Source of the DNA: JAOUGY01 sp963792365
GTDB lineage: Bacteria > Actinomycetota > Acidimicrobiia > Spongiisociales > ZC4RG35
DNA length: 64,000 bases
Direction of reading: 5' to 3'
Assembly: GCA_963792365.1 (NCBI GenBank)
Contig: CAWBVW010000004.1
Location: 372,001 to 436,000 of the forward strand
Shown here: one piece after another, positions 1 through 8,458 of the stretch
How the letters are laid out: each line of letters begins with the position of its first letter
How positions within the stretch are numbered: the stretch's first letter is position 1
Notes under the pieces: generated by a model
Database searches by the model: none
Told to the model about the DNA's origin: nothing
What the model saw: the letters and a program-made list of their open reading frames with translations, nothing else
Made by a program: the position numbers and the translations under genes

Positions 1-66
1 GCTCCGGCGGTGCGCCCACCCGGACAATGGTGGTGAGGTAGTCCACGCCGAGCGGAACAGACGCCG
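1..66 (-). repeat. Copy of a dispersed repeat, cut by the window edge
   Basis: Read on the minus strand this stretch begins GGCGTCTGTTCCGCTCGGCG and then follows the second unit of the tandem array at 53101-53165, including a CCGGGTGG block and a CCGGAGC end. It is therefore an inverted, distant copy of the repeat found upstream of glnA. No gene is visible in it. Confidence 0.7.
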
Positions 67-103
67 GTCGGCCTGGGCTCCCGCACTCCTCCCCCGCAGG
101 AGC

Positions 104-158
104 TACGTTCTACGTTCTACGTTCAACGTCATACGTCATACGTCATACGTCATACGTC
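104..158. repeat. Heptamer tandem repeat (about 8 units)
   Basis: Three TACGTTC units are followed by AACGTCA, three TACGTCA units and a last TACGTC, giving a strict 7-bp period over 55 bp. The period is far too short for a CRISPR array. The TACGTTC core also appears in the palindromic intergenic region near 31570-31647. Confidence 0.85.
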
Positions 159-431
159 GGCAGTCCCACGACACGCTGGAACACGAGGTCACGGCCTCCG
201 CGCCCCACCTGGCAGACAGCAGACAGCCCACAGCAGGTCGGCCGTTGGCAGTCGGCCGTCGGCCTGGCTGGGCGCCGAACGCTCAGACCACGCGGCACGC
301 TGGGACACGAGGTGACGGGCTCCGCGCCTCACCTGGCACACAGCCCCCGGCGCGTCGGCAGTTGGCCCGGCAGTCAGTGTCGCCCTCCCGACTCACACCG
401 CACATCCCAGGTGGGACGCCAGGGTCCGGAG
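159..431. other. Non-coding, low-complexity intergenic stretch
   Basis: No convincing gene is seen. The stretch contains GACAGCAGACAGCC (near 215-229), which recurs at 52922-52935, and several degenerate GTCGGCCGT/GTTGGCAGTCGGCC segments. It lies downstream of the DNA glycosylase gene on the minus strand. Confidence 0.5.
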
Positions 432-1619
432 CTAGGTGCCCACGAGCGCGGCCGTCAGTGGCGGCGCCAGATCGCCGTTGTCGGACACCACGATGTCGTC
501 CAGATCGAGCCAGAGGGCCATGTCGCGGAGCTCGGCGGCCAGCTCTGCGGCGACGCGCTCCTCGTGGATCTCCGGTTCGCCGAACGCTCCGCGCACGAGA
601 AGCTTGCGGTGCTTGCGGTCGGCTTTGAGGTCGGCTCTTCCGACGAGCCTGTCGTCGACGAGAAACGGCAACACGTAGTAGCCGTGGGTTCGCTTGTGGG
701 CGGGCGTGTAGATCTCGATCCGGTAGTGGAAATCGAAGAGACGTTCGGCGCGGTCACGGAACCAGACGACAGGGTCGAATGGCGCCAGCAGGGCGCGAGC
801 ACGGAGCTTCCGTGGGCGCGCGGCATCGACATGGATGTAGGCAGGGGCGCTCCAGCCATCGACCGCGACCTCTTCGACATCTCCTCGCTCGAGGAGGACG
901 GCCAGGGCACGGCGGGCGTCTTTGATCTTGAGCCGGAAGTAGTCGGCGAAGTCGTGGACTGTCCCGATCCCATGCGCAGCCGCACCGAGCGCCAGAAGCT
1001 CGACCTTTGCTGCGTCGGCTTCGAGAGCCCCCAACTCCACTGCGTGCGGGTGCACTCGCTCAGGGAGGTCGTACACACGCTGGAAAGCGGGCCGGCTGCT
1101 GGCCGTCACCTGGCCTGTCAGGAACAGGTATTCCAGCGCCAGCTTGGCGTTGCTCCACCCCCACCAGCTCTCGCCGGTGCGCTCGTGATGGTCGAGGTCA
1201 CCGACCCTGGTGGGACCGCTCTCCCGGATGATCTCGAGCGTGCGATGGACCGTCTCGCCGTGCTTTGCCAGCATCCGATCCACCGAAGGCCAGTGCCATC
1301 CCCCGGTCATACGATGCGCGAGCAGGGGTCGCATCTCGATGGGAACGAGGGAGGCCTCGTGCGCCCAGTACTCGAACATCTCCCCCGACTGCCAGAGCCA
1401 CCGATCCAGCGCCGCGCGGTCGTACGGCCCGAGCCTGGAGAAGAAGGGCAAGTAATGGGCACGGGAGATGACGTTCACCGAGTCGAGTTGGACCACTCGC
1501 ACCGAGGCCAGCACCTTGCGGAAGTGCCGAACGTCGATGCGGCCCGATGGTCGCGGGCCGCCGAAACCCTGGGCTGCGAGAGCGATTCTTCGGGCGCTGG
1601 GAAGAGAGATTCGGGTCAC
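432..1619 (-). CDS. Winged-helix DNA glycosylase, AlkZ/YcaQ-like
   Basis: The 395-residue protein fits the HTH_42 (AlkZ/YcaQ) family, whose members unhook interstrand crosslinks and remove bulky alkylated bases. The start of the protein aligns with the family (SARRIALAAQGF), and VVQLDSVNV near residue 42 carries the Q-x-D catalytic motif of the YcaQ branch. A FDPVVWFRDRAERLFDFHYRIE segment is cut here to its key part FHYRIE, typical of the C-terminal half. The start is a GTG at 1619. The gene is the last of a minus-strand run that includes two exported proteins with no evident functional link. Family assignment is firm; substrate is inferred. Confidence 0.85.
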   Translation of the reverse strand: MTRISLPSARRIALAAQGFGGPRPSGRIDVRHFRKVLASVRVVQLDSVNVISRAHYLPFFSRLGPYDRAALDRWLWQSGEMFEYWAHEASLVPIEMRPLLAHRMTGGWHWPSVDRMLAKHGETVHRTLEIIRESGPTRVGDLDHHERTGESWWGWSNAKLALEYLFLTGQVTASSRPAFQRVYDLPERVHPHAVELGALEADAAKVELLALGAAAHGIGTVHDFADYFRLKIKDARRALAVLLERGDVEEVAVDGWSAPAYIHVDAARPRKLRARALLAPFDPVVWFRDRAERLFDFHYRIEIYTPAHKRTHGYYVLPFLVDDRLVGRADLKADRKHRKLLVRGAFGEPEIHEERVAAELAAELRDMALWLDLDDIVVSDNGDLAPPLTAALVGT

Positions 1620-1682
1620 GGCGCCGCCACGCTACTCAGGATCGGCGACGCGGACCGTCAGTGATTGCCAGGCGAATGCAGG

Positions 1683-1960
1683 TCAACCGTCACTGTTGCC
1701 GTTGCCGTTGCCGTTGCCGTTGCCTTTGCCGGAGCCGCCGGCGTTCCCGTTGCCGTTGCCGCCGGCGTTCCCGTTCACCGCGCCGTTGGCGTTGCCGTTT
1801 CCATTGCCATTGCCGCCGGCGTTCTCATTGCCATTGGAGGTTTCGTTCCCGCCGGCGTTGCCGTTGCCGTTGCCGCCGGCGTTCCCGTTCACGGCGCCGT
1901 TGGCGTTGCCGTTTCCGTTGCCATTGCCGCCGGCGTTCTCGTTGCCGTTCTTGATCTTGT
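1683..1960. repeat. Intragenic GCCGTTGCCGTT / 114-bp repeat
   Basis: On the plus strand the segment is a chain of CCGTTG hexamers with GCCGGCGTTCCCGTTCAC blocks at 1761 and 1875, 114 bp apart, so 38 codons are duplicated. It encodes the Asn-Gly tail of the exported protein and keeps the reading frame throughout. Confidence 0.8.
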
Positions 1961-2423
1961 CGGCGGTGGTGTCGGCCGTGGTGTCTTTTTCGTCGGTTGT
2001 CTCGCCCTCGGATTCGTCGTCTCCTGAGACCGTTCCGTCATCCAGATCACCGAGGTCCACCCCGGCTGCCTCTGCAATGTCGTCGAAGAGCGATCCCAAG
2101 AGCCCGTTCGAGCCGGTGGTGGTGGGGACGATGCTTTCGAGCGCCTCGACCACCTGGTCCGGCGTTGCCCGCGGATCGTCGCCGAGACGTGCGGTGATGA
2201 TCTCCTCGATGGATGTGAGCGCTCGGGCCAGGTGAGGATCGAGCTCGCCGGTGGCCACATTCCGCCGCTGGGCATCGGAGGCCGCAAGACCACGGTGCAC
2301 TCCGGCGATGGCGACACTCAGCTGATCCTCGTCGCCGATGGATGCCGCGCCGGCTGTGGCGGCGGCGGTCACGGCGAGAGCCCCGCCCAGGAGTCCCGCC
2401 AGAAGTCGGCGAAAACTGAACAT
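1683..2423 (-). CDS. Exported protein with Asn-Gly-rich repeat tail
   Basis: From the chosen ATG (MFSFRRLLAGLLGG) the protein is 246 residues, with a signal peptide to about residue 27, a helical domain (about 28-130), an acidic Asp/Glu/Thr linker and a C-terminal tail of some 100 residues built almost only of Asn, Gly and Ala. The tail comes from a DNA duplication of about 114 bp (units near 1761 and 1875). An alternative ATG at 2444 would add METYLPN; it has no better ribosome site. The gene starts just after the lipoprotein gene and is probably in its operon. The function is not recognised; a cell-surface role is inferred from the signal peptide. Confidence 0.75.
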   Translation of the reverse strand: MFSFRRLLAGLLGGALAVTAAATAGAASIGDEDQLSVAIAGVHRGLAASDAQRRNVATGELDPHLARALTSIEEIITARLGDDPRATPDQVVEALESIVPTTTGSNGLLGSLFDDIAEAAGVDLGDLDDGTVSGDDESEGETTDEKDTTADTTADKIKNGNENAGGNGNGNGNANGAVNGNAGGNGNGNAGGNETSNGNENAGGNGNGNGNANGAVNGNAGGNGNGNAGGSGKGNGNGNGNGNSDG

Positions 2424-2449
2424 GTTCGGAAGGTATGTCTCCATGCGAG

Positions 2450-2914
2450 TCAATTCGTTACACCCCCCAATGCGGGCGTGAACTCGGGGCACAGGGTCTC
2501 CACCCCGGCGCCGAGAATCACACCACCAAGCAATACGTCATCGGTGGGGATCTCTGCGGCGCCACCCGACTGCAACGCCATGAGGTAAGCCGTGAGCACT
2601 TCTTCTGCGCTCAGCCCGCTCTCGAGCAGTTCGCAGAACAACACAGCCGTTCCGAGGAACGTCTCGGGATCCTCGAACGCCTCATCTTGATAGGCCGTGC
2701 CCGCCATGGCCTGGTCCACCGAGGCGAGAAAGAGGGCGGCCTCCGGGACGTCCTCGACCGAGAGGCCGGGTACGTCGACACCAGTCGATTCGATCAGGGT
2801 GGCAAGTGTCGTCTGCGGCACATTCGGCTCGACGTTCACTGCGGCCGCGCTCGAGCACGCGGTCAACAAGACCGCCGCAAACGCGACAGCGGAGCGCCTC
2901 TTGGACATTCCCAA
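2450..2914 (-). CDS. Small lipoprotein, DUF732-like
   Basis: The 154-residue product has a type II signal peptide with lipobox LTAC at residues 17-20, so it should be a lipid-anchored envelope protein. The mature part has two spaced cysteines (LFCELL and TLCPEF) in a short helical domain, which recalls the DUF732 family of actinobacterial secreted proteins; this likeness is weak. A second possible start is the Met three codons in. It precedes the Asn-Gly repeat protein by 26 bp on the same strand and is divergent from purB. No function can be named. Confidence 0.75.
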   Translation of the reverse strand: MGMSKRRSAVAFAAVLLTACSSAAAVNVEPNVPQTTLATLIESTGVDVPGLSVEDVPEAALFLASVDQAMAGTAYQDEAFEDPETFLGTAVLFCELLESGLSAEEVLTAYLMALQSGGAAEIPTDDVLLGGVILGAGVETLCPEFTPALGGVTN

Positions 2915-3005
2915 TCAGCGTATCGCGGATCGGGAACCACGGAAGCCCAAGGTTGCCGGATCGGCTACAGACGACAGCTCGGATCTCCTCTGCGAGAATC
3001 ACCCC

Positions 3006-4433
3006 GTGACGTCACCCATCCCAAACGTGCTTTCGACTCGCTACGCCAGCGCAGCCATGAACCAGATCTGGTCGCCATCGGCGAAGGTCGTCATGGAACG
3101 GCGGTTGTGGCTCGCCGTACTCGAAGGGCAGCACGAGTTGGGCCTGGACCTCCCGGTCGGGACCATCGATCGATACCGCGCCGTGGTCGATCAGGTCGAC
3201 CTCGAGAGCATCGCCGCCCGCGAACGCCGTACCCGGCATGACGTCAAGGCGCGGATCGAGGAGTTCTGTGCGCTCGCAGGCACCGAACACATCCACAAGG
3301 GCATGACCTCCCGGGATCTCACCGAGAATGTGGAACAGCTGCAGATCCGTAGCGCGCTCGAACTGGTCCGTGACCGATCTGTTGCATGCCTCACGCAGCT
3401 CGCATCCCTGGCAACCCAGCACGAGGACACGGTGGTGACCGGCCGGAGCCACAACGTTCCCGCACAGGCGACGACGCTCGGGAAGCGCTTCGCCACCGCC
3501 GGCGAGGAGCTCCTTCTCGCGTTCGAGGGCTTGGAGGACCTGCTTCGCAGATACCCGCTCCGGGGCCTCAAGGGCCCCGTCGGCACGCAGCAGGACCTGT
3601 TGGATCTGTTCGACGGCGACGAGGCTCTCGTCGATCGCCTCGAGCACCGCGTGGCGGCGCTTCTCGGTTTCGATCGGACCATGGGGAGCGTCGGACAGAT
3701 CTACCCGCGCTCACTGGACTTCACGGTCGTCGCGTCATTGCTGGCAGTGGCATCCGGTCCTGCCAATTTGGCGAAGACAATCCGGCTGATGGCCGGTGCC
3801 GACCTGGTCAGCGAAGGTTTCAAGGACGGCCAGGTTGGGTCTTCGGCCATGCCTCACAAGATGAACAGTCGGAGTTCCGAACGCATCGGAGGGTTCACCA
3901 CGATTCTGGCCGGCCTGGTGTCGATGGCCGCCGGTCTCACCGGTGATCAGTGGAACGAAGGTGATGTCAGCGATTCGGTGGTGCGGAGGGTGATGCTCCC
4001 GGACGCATTCTTCGCCATCGACGGATTGACCGAGACGTTCCTCACCGTGCTCGCAGAGTTCCAGGTGTATCCGGCCGTGATCGAGCGTGAGCTCGAACGC
4101 TACTTCCCTTTCCTGGCGACAACGCGGCTACTCATGGCGGCCGTGCAAGGTGGTGCAGGGCGCGAGACAGCACACGAGCTGATCAAGAAACATGCTTTGG
4201 CGGCGGCGGCGGCACTCCGGACAGAACCACAGATGGACAACCCGCTCTTTGCCATGGTCGCCGGCGACGAGCAACTGCCCATCGACCAGGAAGTACTGGA
4301 CGGCATCGCTCACGATCGGGCAGCCCACATCGGACGGTCGCATGCCCAGGTCCACGACTTCTGCGTCAGGGTCGAAGAGATCGTGTCCCGGTATCCGCGT
4401 GCTGCCGGATATCGGCCGGGCGAGATCCTCTGA
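3006..4433 (+). CDS. purB: Adenylosuccinate lyase
   Basis: PurB cleaves SAICAR to AICAR and adenylosuccinate to AMP, releasing fumarate, in the cytosol. The 475-residue product carries the fumarase-superfamily signature SSAMPHKMNSRSSE near residue 280, the GMTSRDLTENVEQ segment and GRSHNVPAQATTLGKR. The reading frame is open for 103 codons upstream, but homology begins at the GTG at 3006 (VTSPIPNVLSTRYAS). The gene is divergent from the lipoprotein gene and lies 4 kb before purC-S-Q-L, with which it shares a pathway although not an operon. It ends 10 bp from the convergent LCP gene. Confidence 0.97.
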   Translation: MTSPIPNVLSTRYASAAMNQIWSPSAKVVMERRLWLAVLEGQHELGLDLPVGTIDRYRAVVDQVDLESIAARERRTRHDVKARIEEFCALAGTEHIHKGMTSRDLTENVEQLQIRSALELVRDRSVACLTQLASLATQHEDTVVTGRSHNVPAQATTLGKRFATAGEELLLAFEGLEDLLRRYPLRGLKGPVGTQQDLLDLFDGDEALVDRLEHRVAALLGFDRTMGSVGQIYPRSLDFTVVASLLAVASGPANLAKTIRLMAGADLVSEGFKDGQVGSSAMPHKMNSRSSERIGGFTTILAGLVSMAAGLTGDQWNEGDVSDSVVRRVMLPDAFFAIDGLTETFLTVLAEFQVYPAVIERELERYFPFLATTRLLMAAVQGGAGRETAHELIKKHALAAAAALRTEPQMDNPLFAMVAGDEQLPIDQEVLDGIAHDRAAHIGRSHAQVHDFCVRVEEIVSRYPRAAGYRPGEIL

Positions 4434-4443
4434 CCGGAGCGTT

Positions 4444-5550
4444 TCAGCCGGCGAGCGTCAACTCGGCTTCCGGGTAGACCGACGACAGTGTCTCGTTGAA
4501 CGACTCTCTCGGCAGGAGCACCCAGGCGCCCCCGCTCGTTCGATAGTCCTCGGCATCGAGGCGGATTTGGATCACGTCGTCGGTGCTCAAGTCCCGGTAG
4601 CGAAACCCGAGTGTGGCGATCTCCGTCAGACCCCATCCGTCATCGAGGCGAACCGCCGAGGACAGCCTGTTGAGCGCGTCGGCGAGGGAGGTGGGGGAGC
4701 GGTACGCCGCGAGCTTCTGGGCCAGTTGAAGGAGAACATCCTGCTGCCTTGCCTGTCGGGAGAAGTCGCTCGACGAGATCGTCTTCCACTCGCCGCCGAC
4801 CAGTTGCTCGGTGTGACGAGAACGCACCCAGGCCAGAGCGGTCTCGCCACCGGCGTTCATGCACCCGGCCGGGATATCGAGGTGCGCCTTGATGTCTCGG
4901 GTTGGCGCATTCACACAGACAGTGACTCCGCCCATCCAGTCGATCACGTTCGAGAATCCACCGAAGTTGACCCGGGCATAGTGATCCACCGAGACGCCGG
5001 TGAAGTCGCCCACGGTGAGCGCCAAGAGCTCAGGGCCGGTGGCCGCCTCGCCGCAGCCGTTGAGATTGGCGTTGATGCGAGTGAAGCCGCCGGTGCAACG
5101 ATTCGGCAGCCACAGGTCCCGGGGCAACGATGCCATGATCGGAGCCGACCCGTCGGAGGGAAGCAGGACGTAGATGATCGAGTCGGCGAGTGCGCCCGAC
5201 GCGTCCGAACCGATCAACAGCACCGACGTGAACATGTCGTCGGGAAGGGCTGGGCTGCCCACCCGTGCGAGCTGGATTGGGGTGAGGTTGTCGCGGGACG
5301 CGATCCCTCGGAATCTCTGAACCTCGGGCAACCACTCGTCCGGTGCCGGGGGCGTGGTGGATGTGGTGGTCGACTCATCGACCGCGGTCGGATCGAGCTC
5401 TGCAGCAGCAAGGTCCGGACTGAAGTCTTCGGAGGCGATCTCCCGGAACTGCGCTGCGGGTGCAGACAACAGGAAGCCCACCACTCCGATGAGTGCGCCC
5501 ACCGCCACGATCGTGAAGGACTTGAAGGGATGGGTGCGAAGCCAGACCAC
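4444..5550 (-). CDS. LytR-CpsA-Psr (LCP) family protein
   Basis: LCP proteins transfer undecaprenyl-linked glycopolymers to peptidoglycan or related envelope acceptors outside the membrane. The 368-residue protein has an N-terminal membrane anchor (about residues 10-30), a Thr/Pro-rich linker, then the LCP domain with LIGSDASGALADS, ASLPRDLWLP, RINANLNGCGEAATG, the GVSVDHYARVNFGGF block and WVRSRHTE. The usual Arg before the Asp-Ser of the first motif is replaced (ALADS), which is mildly unusual. The start is a GTG at 5550. It is convergent with purB and follows the thioesterase gene by 17 bp, so the two are probably cotranscribed. Confidence 0.93.
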   Translation of the reverse strand: MVWLRTHPFKSFTIVAVGALIGVVGFLLSAPAAQFREIASEDFSPDLAAAELDPTAVDESTTTSTTPPAPDEWLPEVQRFRGIASRDNLTPIQLARVGSPALPDDMFTSVLLIGSDASGALADSIIYVLLPSDGSAPIMASLPRDLWLPNRCTGGFTRINANLNGCGEAATGPELLALTVGDFTGVSVDHYARVNFGGFSNVIDWMGGVTVCVNAPTRDIKAHLDIPAGCMNAGGETALAWVRSRHTEQLVGGEWKTISSSDFSRQARQQDVLLQLAQKLAAYRSPTSLADALNRLSSAVRLDDGWGLTEIATLGFRYRDLSTDDVIQIRLDAEDYRTSGGAWVLLPRESFNETLSSVYPEAELTLAG

Positions 5551-5567
5551 GACCTGATGCTATCTCG

Positions 5568-5960
5568 TCATGGAGATGAGATATGCACGGTGCCGGTGAA
5601 CAGACCAACCACGCGGCCATCGCCTCTGGACACCGATATCCGATAGGTGCCCAGCGTCCGTCCTCGAGCGGTCTCTTCCGCCCGGGCCGTCAGAACATCC
5701 CCCGGTCCGCTCCCGCCGGTCAGGACGAGATGGGTGTCGATGGCCACGGCACGCGCTCCCGCTGCGTTCGACGCGAGCGCGAACGCGCAATCGGCGAGCG
5801 AGAACACAGCACCACCGTGGGTCACACCCAAGAAGTTCAGGTGCTCGGGGCCAACAATCATCTCGACCACCACTGCGTCCTCGTCGGACACCAGGTCGAA
5901 CCCGAGGTGCTTCGCATATGCGTCGGCGTCGATCATCTCTCTGAGGCGGGAGCTATCCAT
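5568..5960 (-). CDS. PaaI-type hotdog thioesterase
   Basis: The 130-residue protein matches the PaaI/4HBT hotdog family, which hydrolyses aryl- or acyl-CoA thioesters. The diagnostic HLNFLGVTHGGAVFSLAD segment (about residues 40-57) contains the conserved Asn and the HGG turn, followed by the long hotdog helix and DTHLVLTGGSGPGD. Length is normal for the family. It lies upstream of the LCP gene on the minus strand and is divergent, across about 90 bp, from a GNAT gene. The natural substrate cannot be inferred. Confidence 0.92.
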   Translation of the reverse strand: MDSSRLREMIDADAYAKHLGFDLVSDEDAVVVEMIVGPEHLNFLGVTHGGAVFSLADCAFALASNAAGARAVAIDTHLVLTGGSGPGDVLTARAEETARGRTLGTYRISVSRGDGRVVGLFTGTVHISSP

Positions 5961-6051
5961 CGCGGCGACGCTACCGGCTTCGGTCCTGGACCTGCGGCGC
6001 GTGCGGCGGGTTGCTGTTCGGGCTCGCGCCGGCGCCTCCTATTCTCGGGGC

Positions 6052-6705
6052 GTGCATCCGCTGCTCGCCGTGCTGCTCGACGCGGCCGCCGGGATCTACC
6101 CGCCGGTCGACGGTGGGGTGACGATGCATCGGGCCCTCGACAACGGCCATGCGGCGGTCGTTTCCTTCACAGGGCACGCCCACATCGCCTCTTGGGCTGC
6201 GTACGAGGACCTGGAGTCGTTCCATCCGGACGGTTTCGGGCGGGCGTCACACCCGTCGGTGCTGCTGCGACTGGCACGTGGCGGCATGGTCGGAACCCAC
6301 GATGTGACGCTGGTCGCCCATGGCACCGGCGACGGCACGCTGCGGCTGCGCCTCGACCTCGACGATCACCACCGGGTGCGCCATGCCAGGTCGATCCGAT
6401 CGAACGTCGCGGTCTACGGAGATGAGCATGGCCTCGTCACCGTCGCCACGGGCCTCGCGGGTCGCACGGAAGTCGGGGTTGAGGCCTTCGACATGCTTGC
6501 CGCGAACGGGCACGGACGCCGGCTGATCCGGGAGTCCCTCGGAATGGTCCAGCGCGGAATCCCGGTGTTCGCTGCCGTTTCACCGGGAAACGCTCGGTCG
6601 CTTCGCGCGTTTCTGGCCTGTGGGTTCACGCCGGTGGCCAGCGAGGTCATCATCACGCCAGGCAACGCTGGAGAGAAGGGTCACGGGCCGTACGAGAGCA
6701 AGTAG
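6052..6705 (+). CDS. GNAT-like acetyltransferase
   Basis: The start chosen is the GTG at 6052 (VHPLLAVLLDAAAG), giving 217 residues. The C-terminal third (FAAVSPGNARSLRAFLACGF) has the typical last part of a GNAT fold, where a loop after an Asn/Arg pair closes on the acetyl-CoA. The N-terminal half is not recognised and may be substrate-specific. The gene is followed 11 bp later by an amidotransferase and two more GNAT genes on the same strand, so the block 6052-8369 probably forms one operon leading to purC. Substrate unknown. Confidence 0.75.
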   Translation: MHPLLAVLLDAAAGIYPPVDGGVTMHRALDNGHAAVVSFTGHAHIASWAAYEDLESFHPDGFGRASHPSVLLRLARGGMVGTHDVTLVAHGTGDGTLRLRLDLDDHHRVRHARSIRSNVAVYGDEHGLVTVATGLAGRTEVGVEAFDMLAANGHGRRLIRESLGMVQRGIPVFAAVSPGNARSLRAFLACGFTPVASEVIITPGNAGEKGHGPYESK

Positions 6706-6716
6706 CCTCGTGGCGA

Positions 6717-7397
6717 GTGATCACTGTCGTTCACAACTCCACCCTGTCACCACCGGGACGCATCACCGCCATCCTCGATCGTGCCAAGGTCGTCGTCGAC
6801 CACGTTCGAGCGCATCTCGGTGAAAGACTGCCCTCCGGCGCACGCGCTGCGATCGTCCTCGGTGGGGAGATGGGCGCGTATGAGGAGGGCCGACATCCGT
6901 TTCTCCGTGACCAGAAGGCATGGATACGTTCACTGGTCGAGTCGGAGACCCCGGTTCTCGGTATCTGTCTGGGCGCCCAACTCATGGCGGACGCGATGGG
7001 CGGTGTCGCTCGCGCTGCCGATCGTCCCGAGGCCGAACTGACCACGTTTGAGCTGACAGATGCGGGTCGTAGTGATCCTGTCGTGGGTGCGCTCGTGCCT
7101 CCGCTCGTCTCGATCCACAACGACACCTTCGACCTTCCGGCCGGTGCGACGCTGCTTGCCTCAAACGACCGATTCCCGCTCGCCTATCGAATCGGCAGCG
7201 GTCTGGGCGTGCAGTTCCACCCCGAAGTCCTGTCCAGCACGGTCGCCGACTGGGCTCGATCCGATTTCAGGGTCCTGATCACCGCTGCTGGAACGGATCC
7301 GGAGGGACTCGTGCACCGCGTCGTGGCCGCCGAAACCCACCTCCAACAGCAAGCGGAGGGTCTGTTCGAGCGCTGGCTCGGCCAGATCCCGCGTTGA
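6717..7397 (+). CDS. Class I glutamine amidotransferase (GMP synthase-like)
   Basis: The 226-residue protein has a class I glutamine amidotransferase triad: the nucleophile in GICLGAQL (Cys near residue 83) and His-Glu in GVQFHPE. Free-standing members hydrolyse glutamine or cleave gamma-glutamyl compounds such as gamma-glutamyl-putrescine. No synthetase domain or partner adjoins it. The GTG start at 6717 follows the GNAT gene by 11 bp. It may work on a nitrogen-containing metabolite, but the sequence does not say which one. Confidence 0.88.
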   Translation: MITVVHNSTLSPPGRITAILDRAKVVVDHVRAHLGERLPSGARAAIVLGGEMGAYEEGRHPFLRDQKAWIRSLVESETPVLGICLGAQLMADAMGGVARAADRPEAELTTFELTDAGRSDPVVGALVPPLVSIHNDTFDLPAGATLLASNDRFPLAYRIGSGLGVQFHPEVLSSTVADWARSDFRVLITAAGTDPEGLVHRVVAAETHLQQQAEGLFERWLGQIPR

Positions 7398-7426
7398 CGT
7401 CCTGTTGCCGATAGGGTCGTCTCGTC

Positions 7427-7933
7427 ATGCCCTGGATGTCGGAGCCAATCCACACCGAACGCCTCACACTTCGAGCCGCGACCGACGAGGACCTCGAGGT
7501 GATCGTCCGCATGCTCACCGATCCTGCCGTACGGGGGTATCTCGGCGGACCGGTGCCCGAAGACCGGGCCCGGACAGCTCTCTCAGGTCCGCTCGGTGAA
7601 CGATGGGGCTCCTTCCTCGTCACCGTGACGAGAACCGGAGAGGTAGTGGGATCATGCCTGCTCGACAGCGATCTCGGCGACCTCGAGATCTCTTATCAGC
7701 TGCTCCCGGAGTTCTGGGGTCACGGGTACGCCCGAGAGGCCGTGATCAGGGTGCTCGCGTGGGCTTGGGAGAACACAGATGCTGCCCACGTGGTCGCCAT
7801 CACTCAGAGCGCAAACGCCGCATCGGTGCGTCTTCTGGAAGTTGTCGGCATGCAAGTGGTCGATCGCTTCGACGACCATGGAGCGCTGCACACCAGATTC
7901 CGAATCGATCGTCCGGACCCCGCCGAGAGCTGA
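7427..7933 (+). CDS. RimJ/RimL-type GNAT acetyltransferase
   Basis: The 168-residue protein begins with the RimJ/RimL hallmark TERLTLRAATDEDLE, and has the acetyl-CoA-binding loop in LEISYQLLPEFWGHGYAREA and the terminal SANAASVRLLEVVGM. Enzymes of this type acetylate protein N-termini or small amines. It lies 29 bp after the amidotransferase and 28 bp before another GNAT gene. The substrate is not inferable. Confidence 0.92.
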   Translation: MPWMSEPIHTERLTLRAATDEDLEVIVRMLTDPAVRGYLGGPVPEDRARTALSGPLGERWGSFLVTVTRTGEVVGSCLLDSDLGDLEISYQLLPEFWGHGYAREAVIRVLAWAWENTDAAHVVAITQSANAASVRLLEVVGMQVVDRFDDHGALHTRFRIDRPDPAES

Positions 7934-7961
7934 TGGAACCGATCACGCACTCGACAGCACG

Positions 7962-8369
7962 ATGACTGTCTCCATTGCCTGGCGGGATGACTTCACGAGT
8001 AGCGAAGCAAACGTCCTCCACGCCGCAGCGTTCGGTCACCGGGTCTACGACGACTCCGACTGGGACTGGCGTGGCTTGGTCGAACGACACAGCCTCGGAT
8101 GGGTGATCGCCCGGGAAGACGAGGCGCTCGTGGGCTTTCTCAACGTCGTCTGGGACGGCTCCGAGCACGCGTGGCTTCAGGACGTGATCGTCGACCCACG
8201 CTGCCAGGGCCGGGGAATCGGCACCCAGCTCGTGGCCGAGGCGACAGCCTCGGCCCGCCGCGCCGGGTGCGAGTGGCTGCACGTCGACTTCGAGTCCGCC
8301 CAGCGCGGGTTCTATCTCGGCGCCTGTGGCTTCCAGCCTGCAGAAGCCGGGTTGCTGCACTTGCGGTGA
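7962..8369 (+). CDS. Small GNAT acetyltransferase
   Basis: The 136-residue protein has the core GNAT motif A in DVIVDPRCQGRGIGTQLVAE (Q/RxxGxG/A pattern as QGRGIG), which binds the acetyl-CoA pyrophosphate, and an aromatic FYLGACGF end. The ATG at 7962 is the first start that fits the family; the frame is open further upstream but overlaps the preceding gene. It is the third acetyltransferase in a four-gene block. Confidence 0.9.
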   Translation: MTVSIAWRDDFTSSEANVLHAAAFGHRVYDDSDWDWRGLVERHSLGWVIAREDEALVGFLNVVWDGSEHAWLQDVIVDPRCQGRGIGTQLVAEATASARRAGCEWLHVDFESAQRGFYLGACGFQPAEAGLLHLR

Positions 8370-8458
8370 TCGGGCCACGCTCACTCATCGCACCCGGGCG
8401 CGGGGCGCCTCGCCTGGGCGGACAGCGGCCTCGAGTTGACCGATTACTCTCTCCTCCG

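Noticed and set aside
104..158. Heptamer array taken as a CRISPR or an origin iteron set
   Set aside because: The 7-bp period is too short for CRISPR, and no replication gene or other DnaA-box cluster is nearby.
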